Assembly (NCBI GenBank): GCA_947311845.1
Contig: CAMZMU010000034.1
Location: forward strand, 83,878,079-83,942,078
DNA length: 64,000 nucleotides
Direction of reading: 5' to 3'
Origin: Poa pratensis
Taxonomy: Eukaryota > Streptophyta > Magnoliopsida > Poales > Poaceae
The position numbers and the translations under genes were made by a program. Shown here piece after piece: positions 10,068 through 22,600 of this stretch. Under the pieces are notes generated by a model, which was not told the DNA's origin, made no database searches, and saw only the letters and a program-made list of their open reading frames with translations. Numbering within the stretch: position 1 is the first letter of the stretch; each line of letters starts with the position of its first letter.

Positions 10068-13000
10068 TGTGGCGCCCCGACCCGACTGCTATACAGTGAT
10101 GCTGTGTGTCACCGGTTTAAACGATACAACCGGAGGTTACGGGTTTACCAATCCCCGTCCAAAACCTTTGGCAGGCGTTGCTCGGAATGGATCATCGGCA
10201 ACGCAACACCCCGATTGATGCCTTAACACAGGCACAACTATCAATGCATAATAGAAAGATCAAGACTTGTGGAACAACTGGCACATCACAGACTCTACGA
10301 CACAAATCATTATAGTTCAACTCTTATAATAGAGAAAGATAGCAAATTACAACCAGAGGTCACAGACCCAACAGTACAACATGCGGAAGCGAATTAAGTT
10401 GTTCTAAACAACAAGATCCAAAATATGGCCTAAGAGGCCTACAGATAAACATCCAACGCCAGCTGTTCCGGGATGTCCCAAGCTGCCACCTGGGAACCCC
10501 AGACTACTCGTCGACGTCCACAAAGAACCCACCTTCGAGGTCGGTGAAGTCCTCCTCTGAAACAAAACAAACGACGTTGAGTTCGACGAACTCGCAAGAT
10601 TATATAGAGCTTTAGCTCGATGAGGCTTTCAAAGTTTTATGGCTGTTTTGCATAAAGCTGATTTTATTTATGAAAACATACTCCATGGCATCGACTAATC
10701 AGAATATTTTTAAAAGAGGTAAGAAGTAACTCTTTTCTCTCAAATAACCTTTCTCAACATCAACCATCATCAACCACCTAACCTGTTCTACAAAGGCACC
10801 TCCCGAATCACCCTCGAGGAAGTCAACCTGCATTCTTGAGTGGTACCTTTAGTACCCAGCTTTTAATCATTCCGTTCAAGTTATTCTATGATCTTATCGT
10901 CCTTTCCCAAGTTGTCCGTAACCGTGGACACGGCTTTTCGAAAAGATTTAACCCTGCAGGGGTGCACTGTGTTTACCTTCGGTACCGCCCGGCTCATTGC
11001 CTACGCTTAGCTCTCTTCCGGGGAAAGCCGGCTGAGTGGGAACAGTTATAACCTTTACCTTGCTTGTGACTAACCCAGTATCATCAGTGGCGGTAGGACA
11101 AGTTCAGTGCCTCCAACACCCTGTCCCGCGGCCACTTATTTTCCTGACACCACCATCCTCATCTCAGTCTTGGCCACCATCCCAACGCACGCGCAAATGG
11201 AAGCCCGAACTAGAGGACCCTCGGCTAGCCCTTCACAAGTTAGTCGGTTGATGAGGGCTCCATATACCCCACCGAATGGAAGCGCGCTCATTCTTGGTTC
11301 AAGAGGTAAAGAACTCGCACCTAGACGGCGAGAGTGAGACAAAACACCACCATACCAAAGTGGCCTCTCATCCCCACCTTTAAGCATTTTATTACCCATC
11401 ACCAGATTTCTCCACCATCAACCATTTATCTCCTCACCTGTTTCCAACATGTACCATCCATCGGACGGCTAAGCATTTAACTAAGCATGGCTAAGCAACA
11501 ACATAGCATAGTTAAGTATTTCAGGCCAACAAAACAATCCTATGGATAATAGGAGGGAAACAGGTATTGGCATCGGAAACTTAATGCAACTATAGGATAC
11601 TCTAATCCAGTAAAATTGACATTTGGAACCGCATGCAATATTATAGTGGAGAAAATATTTGCGGAACCTAGGATAAGACATGCTCAGAGGGGGAATTACG
11701 CTTGCCTTGCTCAACGTGCTGGTGGTACGGATCTTCGGGGTATTGCGGCGTAACCCCGGCTGCTTGATCTATCGAAGCATAACACACGGGAAGAACAATC
11801 AATCACCACACAAGCTTTAACAAATGCAATGCGCAAACACATGATGACATGCCATTTTAAATCCCCGGGAGGAGGATGATTCAACTATTCGAATTAAACG
11901 GAGTTCGGATGCTTAGAGGGGCATATCCGAATACACCGTGGAGTTAGGTCATGAACCATCTTTACTTGTTGATTAAGAAAGATGAACCTATTGTGAACTT
12001 GCATATGAATGACATGATCATGTGAAAATGCATGGTTTAGGTGATTGAACACCCTTGCAACAGGTACTAAGAGTGAGCTGAAGATTGTTGTTGAAACAGG
12101 TTAAAATTGGAGTATCCGGAATGAAATCCGGAAAATTCCGGGTCTGGTACGGGAGAAATCCGGTTTCAGGTCCGGATAATTCCGGGTTTGGCACCGGAAG
12201 AAAAAGATCCGGAATTATTTCCGGGTGAATTCCGGGTTCATACCGGGCGAAACTGGGGAAGTCCAGTAGCTATTTCCTTAATCCGGAATAAAATCCGGAA
12301 AATTCCGGGAATTGCACCGGATTTCCCAGTTCGACGGAGAGGTTCTACGAGCTCGAGCTACGGGCTACAATCGAACGAAAGGAGGGCACGGGGATGTTCG
12401 CCAGCTCACCCTGAGCGAGTAGAAGGAGACAGCGAGGTCGGAGGTGGCTCGACGGCGACGAAATCGCCCGCGGCGTGCTCGGACGGCAACGGCGAAGTGG
12501 TGGACGGCGAGCTCGATTCCCAGCGCCCCAGCTCGATTCCTCCGGCGAGGACGGAGAGGATGACACAGGCGGACCTTCCTGCGGTCTTCGTTTTGCTCGG
12601 GGAGGCTTCAATCCGCGGCGACGAGCTCGGTGGCCATGGCGGCTATGCAGCTCGTGGGGGGAGAGAGATGGGGAACGGGAGCAGGTGAGCGAGGGAGAGG
12701 AGCAGGTGGGGCTGGTCTCCTCGCAGGTGAGGGCAGAGGAGAGGGCCCAGCACGGCGGGTGCACGCGGCGCGGCCACGGCGACGGCATGGCGCCAGTGTA
12801 GAGGAGAGAGACGACGACGTTTTGCGAAAACCCCCCTGGCAGTTTTCTTCCATCACGGTTAGGTCCTTTTCTGTTTTAATTTTTAAAACCTTTGACTTTA
12901 GTCATTTAATTGAGGCACTTAAACATCTCCAAAAATTATGACAAAATTTGGGGAGGCTCCCCTTAGCATTTAGAAGCTCCACAATTTTTGGTGTCCCAAA

Positions 13001-13345
13001 ATAAAATGTTTTGAACCACTTTTGTTTAGAAGGGTTGGATATGGCCTTTTGCTAAAACCAAAATGATAGTACTTTGGAATTTTTAAAGCAAGTGCAAAAT
13101 ATTAATTTGAACTCTTGGAACTTCCTTGACAAATATAAGATGTCAAAGTATTTTGTTTTGCAAGTTTTAGTGCTTCCATTGTTTGAGATTTGATTAAAGC
13201 AAATTTGGCATTTGGGTTTCTTTCAATGTTGCCCAACCAATTTTCTCTGTTGTTTAGCAACTTAATTTTGATGCCATGATGCAATGAAACACAAAAGCGA
13301 AAATTTTACTCAGGTTTTTAGATTCTCAAACTTTGGGCTGTTACA
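10068..13345 (-). repeat. 3' LTR of the chromodomain gypsy element
   Basis: 3278 bp, paired with 19637-22854. It has an AT-rich part (12850-13345), a GC-rich part (12350-12790) and a cluster of CCGGAA/TTCCGG motifs (12100-12320). Compared with its partner it carries an extra ~20 bp near 12510-12530, a repeat of the GCTCGATTCC phrase, and many one-base length differences. Confidence 0.93.
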
Positions 13346-14560
13346 ATTCTACCCCTTACAGGAATCTCGTCCCGAGATTCTAAGATTGCGAGAAGAAGTC
13401 GGGATACTCCTCACGAAGACTAGACTCTCTTTCCCAAGTTGCTTCTTCCTCGGAATGGTGAGAGCACTGAACTTTGAGGAACTTGGTAGTCTTGTTAGGT
13501 CTTTCTTTCGGCTTCATCCAGGACACGAATAGGATGCTCGCGATAAGTGAGATCTTCTGGAGATCCAGCTCCTCATGATTGACCCCATGGATAGGATCTT
13601 TGAAACACCGGCGAAGTTGGGAGACATGAAACACATCATGTACATTTGGGAATATGACCGGTAACTCCAATTGATAAGAAAGATCTCCCCGCTTGGCCAG
13701 AACGGTGAAAGGGCCAACATAGCGAGGGGCCAATTTCCCTTTGATACCGAAGCGGCAAACGCCACGAAGGGGAGAGACGCGGAGATAAGCTTTATCACCA
13801 ATTTCATAGTGAACTTCCTGATGGTGCTTATCATAGTAGCTCTTCTGCCTAGACTGAGCAATCTTCAGATTCTCCGTATGATTCTAACCTTCTCCTCAGC
13901 TTCATTGATCACATCCGGACCAAAGAGTGCCCTCTCTCCGGTCTCGGACCAATTTAGAGGAGTGCGGCATTTTCTTCCATATAGAGCCTCGAATGGAGCC
14001 ATGCCCAGACTAGCTTGATAGCTATTGTTGTAGGAGAACTCCGCGAAAGGGAGATACCTTTCCCAACCCTTGCCAAAAGAGATCACACATGCCCTAAACA
14101 TGTCTTCCAACACTTGGTTCACTCTTTCGGTCTGACCATCAGTTTGAGGATGGTAGGCGGTGCTGAAGTTGAGACGGGACCCCATAGCAGTTTGGAAACT
14201 CTGCCAAAACTTGGATACAAAGATACTTCCACGGTTCGATATGATCCTCAGAGGGACCCCATGCAATGGAACAATACGAGCCATATATAAATCGGCAAGT
14301 TGACTTGCCCGTATATCATCACGGACTGGTAGGAAGTCAGCAACCTTGGAAAGACGATCAATGATTACCCAGATTGCATTGTTGCCCTTTTGAGATCTGG
14401 GAAACCCGGTGATGAAGTCCATACCAATTTCATCCCATTTCCACTCGGGACTGCAATAGGGCGAAGAGTGCCGGCAGGCCTTTGATGTTCAGCCTTTACC
14501 CGTCGACATGTGTCGCATTCGGCAACATACTTGGCGATTTCCGTTTCATACGGGTCCACC
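13346..14560 (-). pseudogene. pol: Chromovirus integrase with C-terminal chromodomain
   Basis: The minus strand reads an H2C2-type end (KYVAECDTCRRVKAEHQ near 14530-14490), then the catalytic core: MDFITGFPRSQKGNNAIWV (14420), IISNRGSIFVSKFWQSF (14240) and HPQTDGQTERVNQVLEDM (14150). It continues to VFHVSQLRRC near 13630-13600. A chromodomain-like tail follows (REHPIRVLDEAERK near 13540-13500, then HHSEEEATWERESSLREEYP near 13440-13390), separated by a frame change near 13540. The first catalytic-core aspartate block is present, and the second reads SNRG where DNRG is usual. The purine tract of the element starts just after, at about 13358-13346. Confidence 0.85.
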
Positions 14561-14821
14561 AGAATTGTGGTCGAAGGTCTTGGTACATTTTGGTACTACC
14601 GGGATGAATAGAGAGAGGGGATTCATGAGCTTCTTGTAGGATAAGCTCCCTCAAATTCCGGTTCTTTGGCACGACCAGACGGTCACCAAAATAGATAACT
14701 CCGGATTCATCTTCCGAGAAACATTTGGCCTTTCCGCTAGCAATGTTCTTTTTGATGCTCAGAATACCTTCATCCAGCTTCTGAGCTTCCTTAATCTGGT
14801 CTACGAGAGTAGCTTTGATCT

Positions 14822-15243
14822 CTAGATTTGCAAGGTAGCCAGAGGAACAATTTCCAGGTTCAAACGGGCGAACTCTTCATGAAGAGCAGGTTGGGCCTTC
14901 TCAACCATCAGGTTGTTGCAATAAGACTTCCGACTTAGCGCATCAGCCACGACGTTTGCTTTGCCGGGTTGATAGTTCAGACTCACATCATAGTCCTTGA
15001 TCAACTCCAACCAATGCCTTTGCCTGAGATTTAAATCTGGCTGGGTGAAGAGGTACTTCAGACTCTTGTGATCCGAGAAAATCTCGCAACGGTTACCAAA
15101 CAGGTATGATCTCCATTGCTTCAAAGCGTAGACCACAGCGGCAAGTTCTAGATCATGAGTTGGGTAGTTGTGCCCATGCGGCTTAAGTTGGCGAGAAGCA
15201 TATGCCACCACATGGCCATCTTGCATTAGCACACAGCCCAAGC
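14822..15243 (-). pseudogene. pol: Chromovirus RNase H, remainder
   Basis: The minus strand continues the RNase H after the CACTA insertion: [19 protein letters not shown] (15240-15180), [17 protein letters not shown] (near 15140), [20 protein letters not shown] (near 15070) and [10 protein letters not shown] (near 14950). The stretch is open. It joins logically to the RT side at 16541. Confidence 0.85.
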
Positions 15244-16537
15244 CACTAGTACAGAAAAGGCTATCAGTGGCGCATCAAATTGGAATTCTGTGGCGCACGC
15301 TGGGTGCGCCACAGAATTCTCGCCACAAAAATTTATTCTGTGGCGCATGGGCTCGGTGCGCCACAGAATTCTCACATTTCTGTGGCGCACCAAAACCCCG
15401 TGCGCCACAGAATTCTCAAAAATTCAAAAAAATATAAAAAGTTTCAAAAAAATTCAGAAAAATCAAAAAAAGAAATAATATGAAAATCCTATTTATTTGA
15501 ATTATTTTCGGATTTTTTGAATTATTTGAACCGATAACTTCTCGCTAGGTCACCCATCTCAAATTGCTCCAACCTAGCACGCTTAACTTCTAAGTTCCAC
15601 CCACTCACCTACCCTTGTGCTACTCAAGTTCTTATTGATATATATATCATATGAACCCTCTTAAGTCTTGTATGTGTGGTATGTGTTATAATGTGTGTTT
15701 TTAAATTTCAGATTTTTCAAAAACTTCTAAAGTTTCAAAAGGAGATTCAAAAGTTTCAAAAGATTCAAAACAATCCAAAAAACTTAAAAAAATTCAAAAA
15801 ATCCAAAAAAGTCAAAACACTTCAAAAAATTCAACAATCTTCTTTGTTATACATTTCTGTGTCTTTTTTTTGGACTTTTTGAATTATTTAAATTTTTTAA
15901 TTTTTTTAATTTTTTCCTTTTTTTTGATTTTGCTGCGAAAAGTCGTCTGTTTGAAATAACTTTTTTTTCTTTTGAAATTTGTGGAATCTGTGAATTGCGG
16001 ACCGGGTAAACCTGGGTGGATTCAAACTCGGATTTTTCTCACGTTTTTTTTGACATATTTTTTGCATTATTTCGACGTCGTATGCAAAAGTTATGGCCAT
16101 TACAAGTTTTTTTCCTGTTTATTGCAGAAAAGGTCGAAATTCATATTTCAAAATTTCTATACCTACTAGACACTCAAACCTAACTACATGTCAAAGGATT
16201 CTATTTATTGAAATTTTTATCATTTTCTTTTACTTCCTGCAAGACTAAAAAGGCGATCCACGGGGGGGGGGGGGGGGGGGGGGGGGGGATTTGAAAAAAA
16301 AACCTAACGCCACAGAATTTTTTTTTTCAAATTTTAACCGCCCCCCAGATAACTTTCTGTGGCGCACCTGGCCATGCGCGCCACAGAAATGTGTCTTTCT
16401 GTGGCGCACCAGGCTTGGTGCGCCACAGAATGTCTAATTTCTGTGACGCATGTGGTTTAGTGCGCCACAGAAATGTGACTTTCTGTGGCGCACGGACTTG
16501 GTGCGCCACAAAAAATAATAGGGTTTCCCTACTAGTG
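15244..16537. mobile_element. Small non-autonomous CACTA transposon
   Basis: 1294 bp, starting CACTAGTACAGAAAAGG and ending CCCTACTAGTG, with a perfect 3-bp duplication AGC (15241-15243 and 16538-16540). It sits inside the RNase H codons of the chromovirus, between DASLQG and the GCVLMQDG block. Both subterminal regions contain short hairpins built from CTGTGGCGCAC and its complement. The middle is A/T-rich with many poly-A and poly-T runs and a ~27-base G run at 16263-16289. No transposase is encoded. Confidence 0.92.
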
Positions 16538-16540
16538 AGC

Positions 16541-17432
16541 CTTGCAGGGAGGCGTCACAGAAGACGACGAAATCCTTGCTCGTGTCCGGCAGGACAAGCA
16601 CAGGAGCGGACGTGAGTTTGGCTTTCAGTGTTTTGAAGCTCTCTTCAGCTTCGGCCGTCCATAAGAACTTTTTATCCTTCTTGAGAAGGTCAGTCAGGGC
16701 CTTGGCTATCTTGGAGAAACCTTCGATGAATCGGCGGTAGTAACCTGCCAATCCGAGAAAGCTACGGATGTCCTTGACTGACATTGGAGTTTTCCAATCC
16801 AAAATGGACTGAATCTTGTCGGGAATGACAGCCACACCATTAGCGGATATCACATGACCAAGGAAGACGAGATTATCCAACCAAACTCACACTTGGAGAA
16901 CTTGGCATAGAGGCGGTGTTCTCGAAGTCGTGTCAGAACCAACGAAGATGTTCGGCATGCTCTTCATCGGTTTTGGAATAAACGAGGATGTCATCAATGT
17001 AAATGACGACAAACTTGTCGAGATAATCCATGAAGATGGAGTTCATGAGCCTCATGAAAGTAGCTGGGCATTTGTGAGACCAAAGGACATGACGGTATAC
17101 TCATATGAGCCATAACGAGTAACAAATGCCGTCTTTGGAATATCCTCCTTTCTGATCTTGATCTGATGGTAGCCTGACCTCAGATCCATCTTGGAGAATA
17201 CGTTGCACCAGCTAACTGATCCAACAGATCATTGATGGGGAATAGGATACTTGTTCTTGATTGTCACCGCATTCAACGGTCTATAGTCAGAGACTAGACG
17301 AGGCACGGTAGAATCCCTCTTCTTGACAAAGAGTACCGGACAACCCCAAGGTGAACTGCTAGGCTGGATGAAATCCTTCGCTAACAGCTGATCAATTTGC
17401 TCTTTCAACAGAGCCAACTCTTCCACCGGCAT
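16541..17432 (-). pseudogene. pol: Chromovirus reverse transcriptase and first part of RNase H
   Basis: Blocks in order on the minus strand: [20 protein letters not shown] and [20 protein letters not shown] (17410-17240), the [10 protein letters not shown] catalytic box near 17000-16970, [13 protein letters not shown] near 16870, and the connection/RNase H start [20 protein letters not shown] near 16760. It then reads up to FCDASLQG near 16560-16542, where the CACTA element begins. At least two frame changes lie between 17230 and 16880. Confidence 0.85.
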
Positions 17433-17475
17433 ACGGTAGGGCTTCTTGGAAATCGGAGCGTACCGGGAAGTAGAT

Positions 17476-17876
17476 CTATGACAAACTCCACACTTCGGTC
17501 AGGGGCATGCCAGGCAATTCTTCCGGGAACACATCCGGGAAGTCACACACCACGTGTATGTCCTGGATTTCAGGAGGGGATTCGCCTTCCATAAAGCAAA
17601 GGAGGATCTCGGTGAGTTGGGTATGATGAGGACGGAGGTCTTGATAGTGCAGACCAATACTTAACACGCCGAAGGAGTGGTCACGGTGACGGTCTTGGCA
17701 GCACAGTCGAGATTAGCCCGGTATTTGGCTAGCCAGTTCATGCCCAGTATGACATCAATGCCACTTGACCTCAGAGCTACCAAAGCGAAAGGAAAAGAGT
17801 AGTAACCGATAGTAATCTGGACTTCAGGAGTAACCCCATCGGTTTGCCATTTGGAGCCAGGAGTGGCGATCACCAA
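17476..17876 (-). pseudogene. Chromovirus protease and protease-RT linker
   Basis: The minus strand reads the C-terminal half of the aspartic protease (SGIDVILGMNWLAKYRANLD near 17760-17700). After a frame change come VCDFPDVFPEELPGMP (near 17555-17510), the conserved linker that precedes gypsy RT domains. The catalytic DSGAS-type motif should lie just upstream, near 17950-17900 (DSGASHSF-like on the minus strand), where the frame also shifts. Confidence 0.75.
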
Positions 17877-17922
17877 GGACGGCTCATTTTCTCAAACGGT
17901 ATTTTGTGGTCTTTTGCAAAAG

Positions 17923-18968
17923 CTATGGATATGAATGAATGCGATGCTCCAGAGTCAAACAAAACTGTAGCAAGATTGTTGTTGATTCGTAGCTCACCCA
18001 TAAGAACGCGGGGTCCTCTTCAGCTTCTTCAGCAGAGACGTGGTTCAGGCGACCACGCACAATAGGTCCAGCCTTGCCAGCTGGAGTGGCAGGGGCTCGT
18101 GCAGGAGTTCCCGTGATAGGTGCCTTCTGGGGGCACTCCCTGGAGTAGTGGCCAGCCTGGCCACAGGTGTAGCAAGTGAGTCCAGGTGGAGCAGGTAGCA
18201 TAGGACGGTACCCACTCCCGCCTACCCCAAGTGTCGAAGTAGTGGGGCGCGGAGGTGGTGGCCTGTATCCTGCGGCCTCGGCATGAATGGAGCACGCGGC
18301 ACACGCTGTAGGGAACAAACACCCTGCGCTTCTTGCTCTCAGAACCCGAGGAACTCTGGTGGTCCCCGTGTGCGGGCCTCTTGGAAGCCTCAAGTTCCTT
18401 TCTTCCCTGCTCAAGAGTAAGAGCCTGGTTGAACAGCTCCTGGTATCTGGAACCTGAAGGGAAAGCTCATAGCGGAGCTGCGGCGTAAGACCCTTGCGGA
18501 ACAGCTCTTGCTTGTCAGCATCAGTGGTCACGTCCCTTGGGGCGTAACGAGAGAGATGGTTGAATTCACGACCATAAGTGCGGAGGTCCATCGTCCCTGT
18601 TGCAAATCCAGGAACTCCCTCCTCTTCAATCCATGATCGGCTGGGGAATGTACTCCGCACGGAAGGCAGTGCGGAAATCAGCCCAAGTGAAGACATGGTT
18701 GGCTGGAAACAAAGCCACATGGCTTTCCCACCAACAGCCAGCTGCACCAAAAGAGGTAGGTGGCGAAGTTGACTTGTTCAGCCACTGGGACATGCAGCGC
18801 GGAGAACTTGCGCTCCAAGGCGCGAAGCCAATCATCAGCTTCCAGTGGCTCCTTAGCATCAGCAAAGGTGGGTGGCTGCGAGCGCAGGAACTCAGTGAGA
18901 GTGTTGCAGCCATTCCTCTGTGCATTCTGCTGCACCAACAAGCGCTCATTGCGCCCACGGCTCCTCAA
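17923..18968 (-). pseudogene. gag: Chromovirus gag region
   Basis: The minus strand shows a gag core in two frames: TFADAKEPLEADDWLRALE near 18860-18810, then DLRTYGREFNHLSRYAP near 18580-18530 and RKGLTPQLRYELSL. A CCHC zinc knuckle follows, CYTCGQAGHYSREC near 18170-18130 (C-x2-C-x4-H-x4-C). The change of frame around 18750 breaks it. Sequence 18969-19620, upstream in element orientation, is the leader and holds no other gene that I can see. Confidence 0.82.
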
Positions 18969-19636
18969 TGGCCATCAAGACCTGAGCCATCGAGGGGTGG
19001 CGGCAGATCATCCTCATCATGTTGTGGTTACCGACCCTCGCCCTCGAGCCATTCTGGAGATTTGACAATGACACAGTTAGTATCTTTCTCCGAATGGTCG
19101 AACAATAGCATTAGCGTCTACTCAAGTACACAGACTAGGGACGATAATACTTGTGTAACAACTAACAAGGAATCAACAAGATAGAACTTGGGTCAAAGAT
19201 CAGCATCATGTGCTACTAGCGGGATGCAATGTTAAGAACCATGATTCAACACACTCTAGTTGGCACAATCCGGGACCTTATGTTCAAGTCCTTGGGTTAA
19301 AACCCACAAAGGAGGAATCATGTTCTCGTTGGGTAACAGGTTCAAACATCTGAGTTGATTTGATTGCAACGCAGCGGGAGCAACTGGACACATAACACTA
19401 AAGGTAGAACCCAACCCCGTTTCTAATCATTTTGAAGTAACAGATGAGAAGTAAAACCTTTAACTCAAATCGAGGTAAGATTGCTCCGAGATTAGAGGTA
19501 ACCAGATAAGGAGTAAAAAGAATCCTAAGATGGTTTTCACAACTCATTTTTAGGTTAAAAATATTTTCACAAACACTAGACTCAACGTCGACCAGTAGAA
19601 GGGTTTCCTACAGGCAGTACTGCTCTGATACCAACT

Positions 19637-22600
19637 TGTGGCGCCCCGACCCGACTGCTATACAGTGATGCTGTGTGTCACCGGTTAAGCGATACAACCG
19701 GAGGTTACGGGTTTACCAATCCCCGGCCAAAACCTTTGGCAGGCGTTGCTCGGAATGGATCATCGGCAACGCAACACCCCGATTGATGCCTTAACACAGG
19801 CACAACTATCAATGCATAATAGAGAGATCAAGACTTGTGGAACAACTGGCACATCACAGACTCTACGACACAAATCATTATAGTTCAACTCTTATAATAG
19901 AGAAAGATAGCAAATTACAACCAGAGGTCACAGACCCAACATTACAACATGCGGAAGCGAATTAAGTTGTTCTAAACAACAAGATCCAAATTATGGCCTA
20001 AGAGGCCTACAGATAAACATCCAACGCCAGCTGTTCCGGGATGTCCCAAGCTGCCACCTGGGAACCCCAGACTACTCGTCGACGTCCACAAAGAACCCAC
20101 CTTCGAGGTCGGTGAAGTCCTCCTCTGAAACAAAACAAACGACGTTGAGTTCGACGAACTCGCAAGATATATAGAGCTTTAGCTCGATGAGGCTTTCAAA
20201 GTTTATGGCTGTTTTGCATAAAGCTGATTTTATTTATAAAACATAACTCCATGGCATCGACTAATCAGAATATTTTAAAAGGTAAGAAGTAACTCTTTTC
20301 TCACCTTTCTCAACATCAACCATCATCAACCAGTACCTGTTCTACAAAGGCACCTCCCCGAATCACCCTCGAGGAAGCTCAACCTTGCATTCTTGAGTGT
20401 ACCTTTAGTACCAGTTTTAATCATTCCGTTCAAGTTATTCTATGATCTTATCGTCCTTTCCCAAGTTGTCCGTAACCGTGGACACGGCTTTTCGAAAAGA
20501 TTTAACCCTGCAGGGGTGCACTGTGTTTACCTTCGGTACCGCCCGGCTCATTGCCTACGCTTAGCTCTCTTCCGGGGAAAGCCGGCTGAGTGGGAACGGT
20601 TACAACCTTTACCTTGCTTGGACTAACCCAGGATCATCAGTGGCGGTAGGACAGTTCAGTGCCTCCAACACCCTGTCCCGCGGCCACTTATTTTCCTGAC
20701 ACCACCATCCTCATCTCAGTCTTGGCCACCATCCAACGCACGCGCAAATGGAAGCCCGAACTAGAGGACCCTCGGCTAGCCCTTCACAAGTTAGTCGGTC
20801 GACGAGGGCTCCATATACCCCACCGAATGGAAGCGCGCTCATTCTTGGTTCAAGAGGTAAAGAACTCGCACCTAGGCGGCGAGAGTGAGACAAAACACCA
20901 CCATACCAAAGTGGCCTCTCATCCCCACCTTTAAGCATTTTATTACCTGTCACCACATTTCTCCACCATCAACCATTTATCTCCTCACCTGTTTCCAACA
21001 TGACCATCCATCGGACGGCTAAGCATTTAACTAAGCATGGCTAAGCAACAACATAGCATAGTTAAGTATTTCAGGCCAACAAACAATCCTATGGATAATA
21101 GGAGGGAAACAGGTATTGGCATCGGAAACTTAATGCAACTATAGGATACTCTAATCCAATAAAATTGACATTTGGAACCGCATGCAATATTATAGTGGAG
21201 AAAATATTTGCGGAAAATAGGATAAGACATGCTCAGAGGGGGATTACGCTTGCCTTGCTCAACGTGCTGGTGTACGGATCTCGGGGTATTGCGGCGTAAC
21301 CCCGGCTGCTTGATCTATCGAAGCATAACAACGGGAAGAACAATCAATCACCACACAAGTTTTAACAAATGCAATGCGCAAACACATGATGACATGCCAT
21401 TTTAAATCCCCCGGAGGAGGATGATTCAACTATTCGAATTAAACGGAGTTCGGATGCTTAGAGGGGCACATCCAATACACCGTGGAGTTAGGTCATGAAC
21501 CATCTTTACTTGTTGATTAAGAAAGATGAACCTATTGTGAACTTGCATATGAATGACATGATCATGTTAAGATGCATGGTTTAGGTGATTGAACACCCTT
21601 GCAACAGGTACTAAGAGTGAGCTGAAGATTGGTGTTGAAACATGTTAAAATTGGAGTATCCGGAATGAAATCCGGAAAATTCCGGGTCTGGTACCGGGAG
21701 AAATCCGTTTCAGGTCCGGATAATATCGGGTTTGGCACGGAAGAAAAAGATCCGGAATTATTTCCGGGTGAATTCCGGGTTCATACGGGCGAAACTGGGG
21801 AAGTCCAGTAGCTATTTCCTTAATCCGGAATAAATCCGGAAAATTCCGGGAATTGCACCGGATTTCCCAGTTCGACGGAGAGGTTCTACGAGCTCGAGCT
21901 ACGGGCTACAATCGACGAAAGGAGGGCACGGGGATTTTCGCCAGCTCACCCTGAGCGAGTAGAAGGAGACGGCGAGGTCGGAGGTGGCTCGACGGCGACG
22001 AAATCGCCCGCGGCGTGCTCGGACGGCAACGGCGAAGTGGTGGACGGCGAGCTCGATTCCTCCGGCGAGGACGGAGAGGAATGACACGGCGGACCTTCCT
22101 GCGGTCTTCGTTTTGCTCGGGGAGGCTTCAATCCACGGCGATGAGCTCGGTGGCCATGGCGGCTATGGAGCTCGTGGGGGGGAGAGATGGGGAACGGGAG
22201 CAGGTGAGCGAGGGAGAGGAGCAGGTGGGGCTGTCTCCTCGCAGGTGAGGGCAGAGGAGAGGGCCCGGCGCGGCGGAGCACACGGCGCGGCCACGGCGAC
22301 GGCATGGCGCCAGTGTAGAGAGAGACGACGACGTTTTGCGAAAACCCTGGCAGTTTCTTCCATCACGGTTAGGTCCTTTTCTGTTTTAATTTTTAAAACC
22401 TTTGACTTTAGTCATTTAATTGAGGCACTTAAACATCTCCAAAAATTATGACAAAATTTGGGGAGGCTCCCCTTAGCATTTAGAAGCTCCACAATTCTTG
22501 GTGTCCCAAAATAAAATGTTTTGAACCACTTTTGTTTAGAAGGGTTGGATATGGCCTTTTGCTAAAACTAAAATGATAGTACTTTGGAATTTTTAAAGCA

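Noticed and set aside
12188..12941. Several overlapping GC-rich frames in the chromovirus LTR, repeated at 21629-22451
   Set aside because: All frames are similarly open because of composition, frames differ between the two LTRs, and no domain is visible.
16327..16509. Minus-strand frame encoding repeated WRTKP.GAPQK units
   Set aside because: It is only the translation of the CACTA hairpin repeats.
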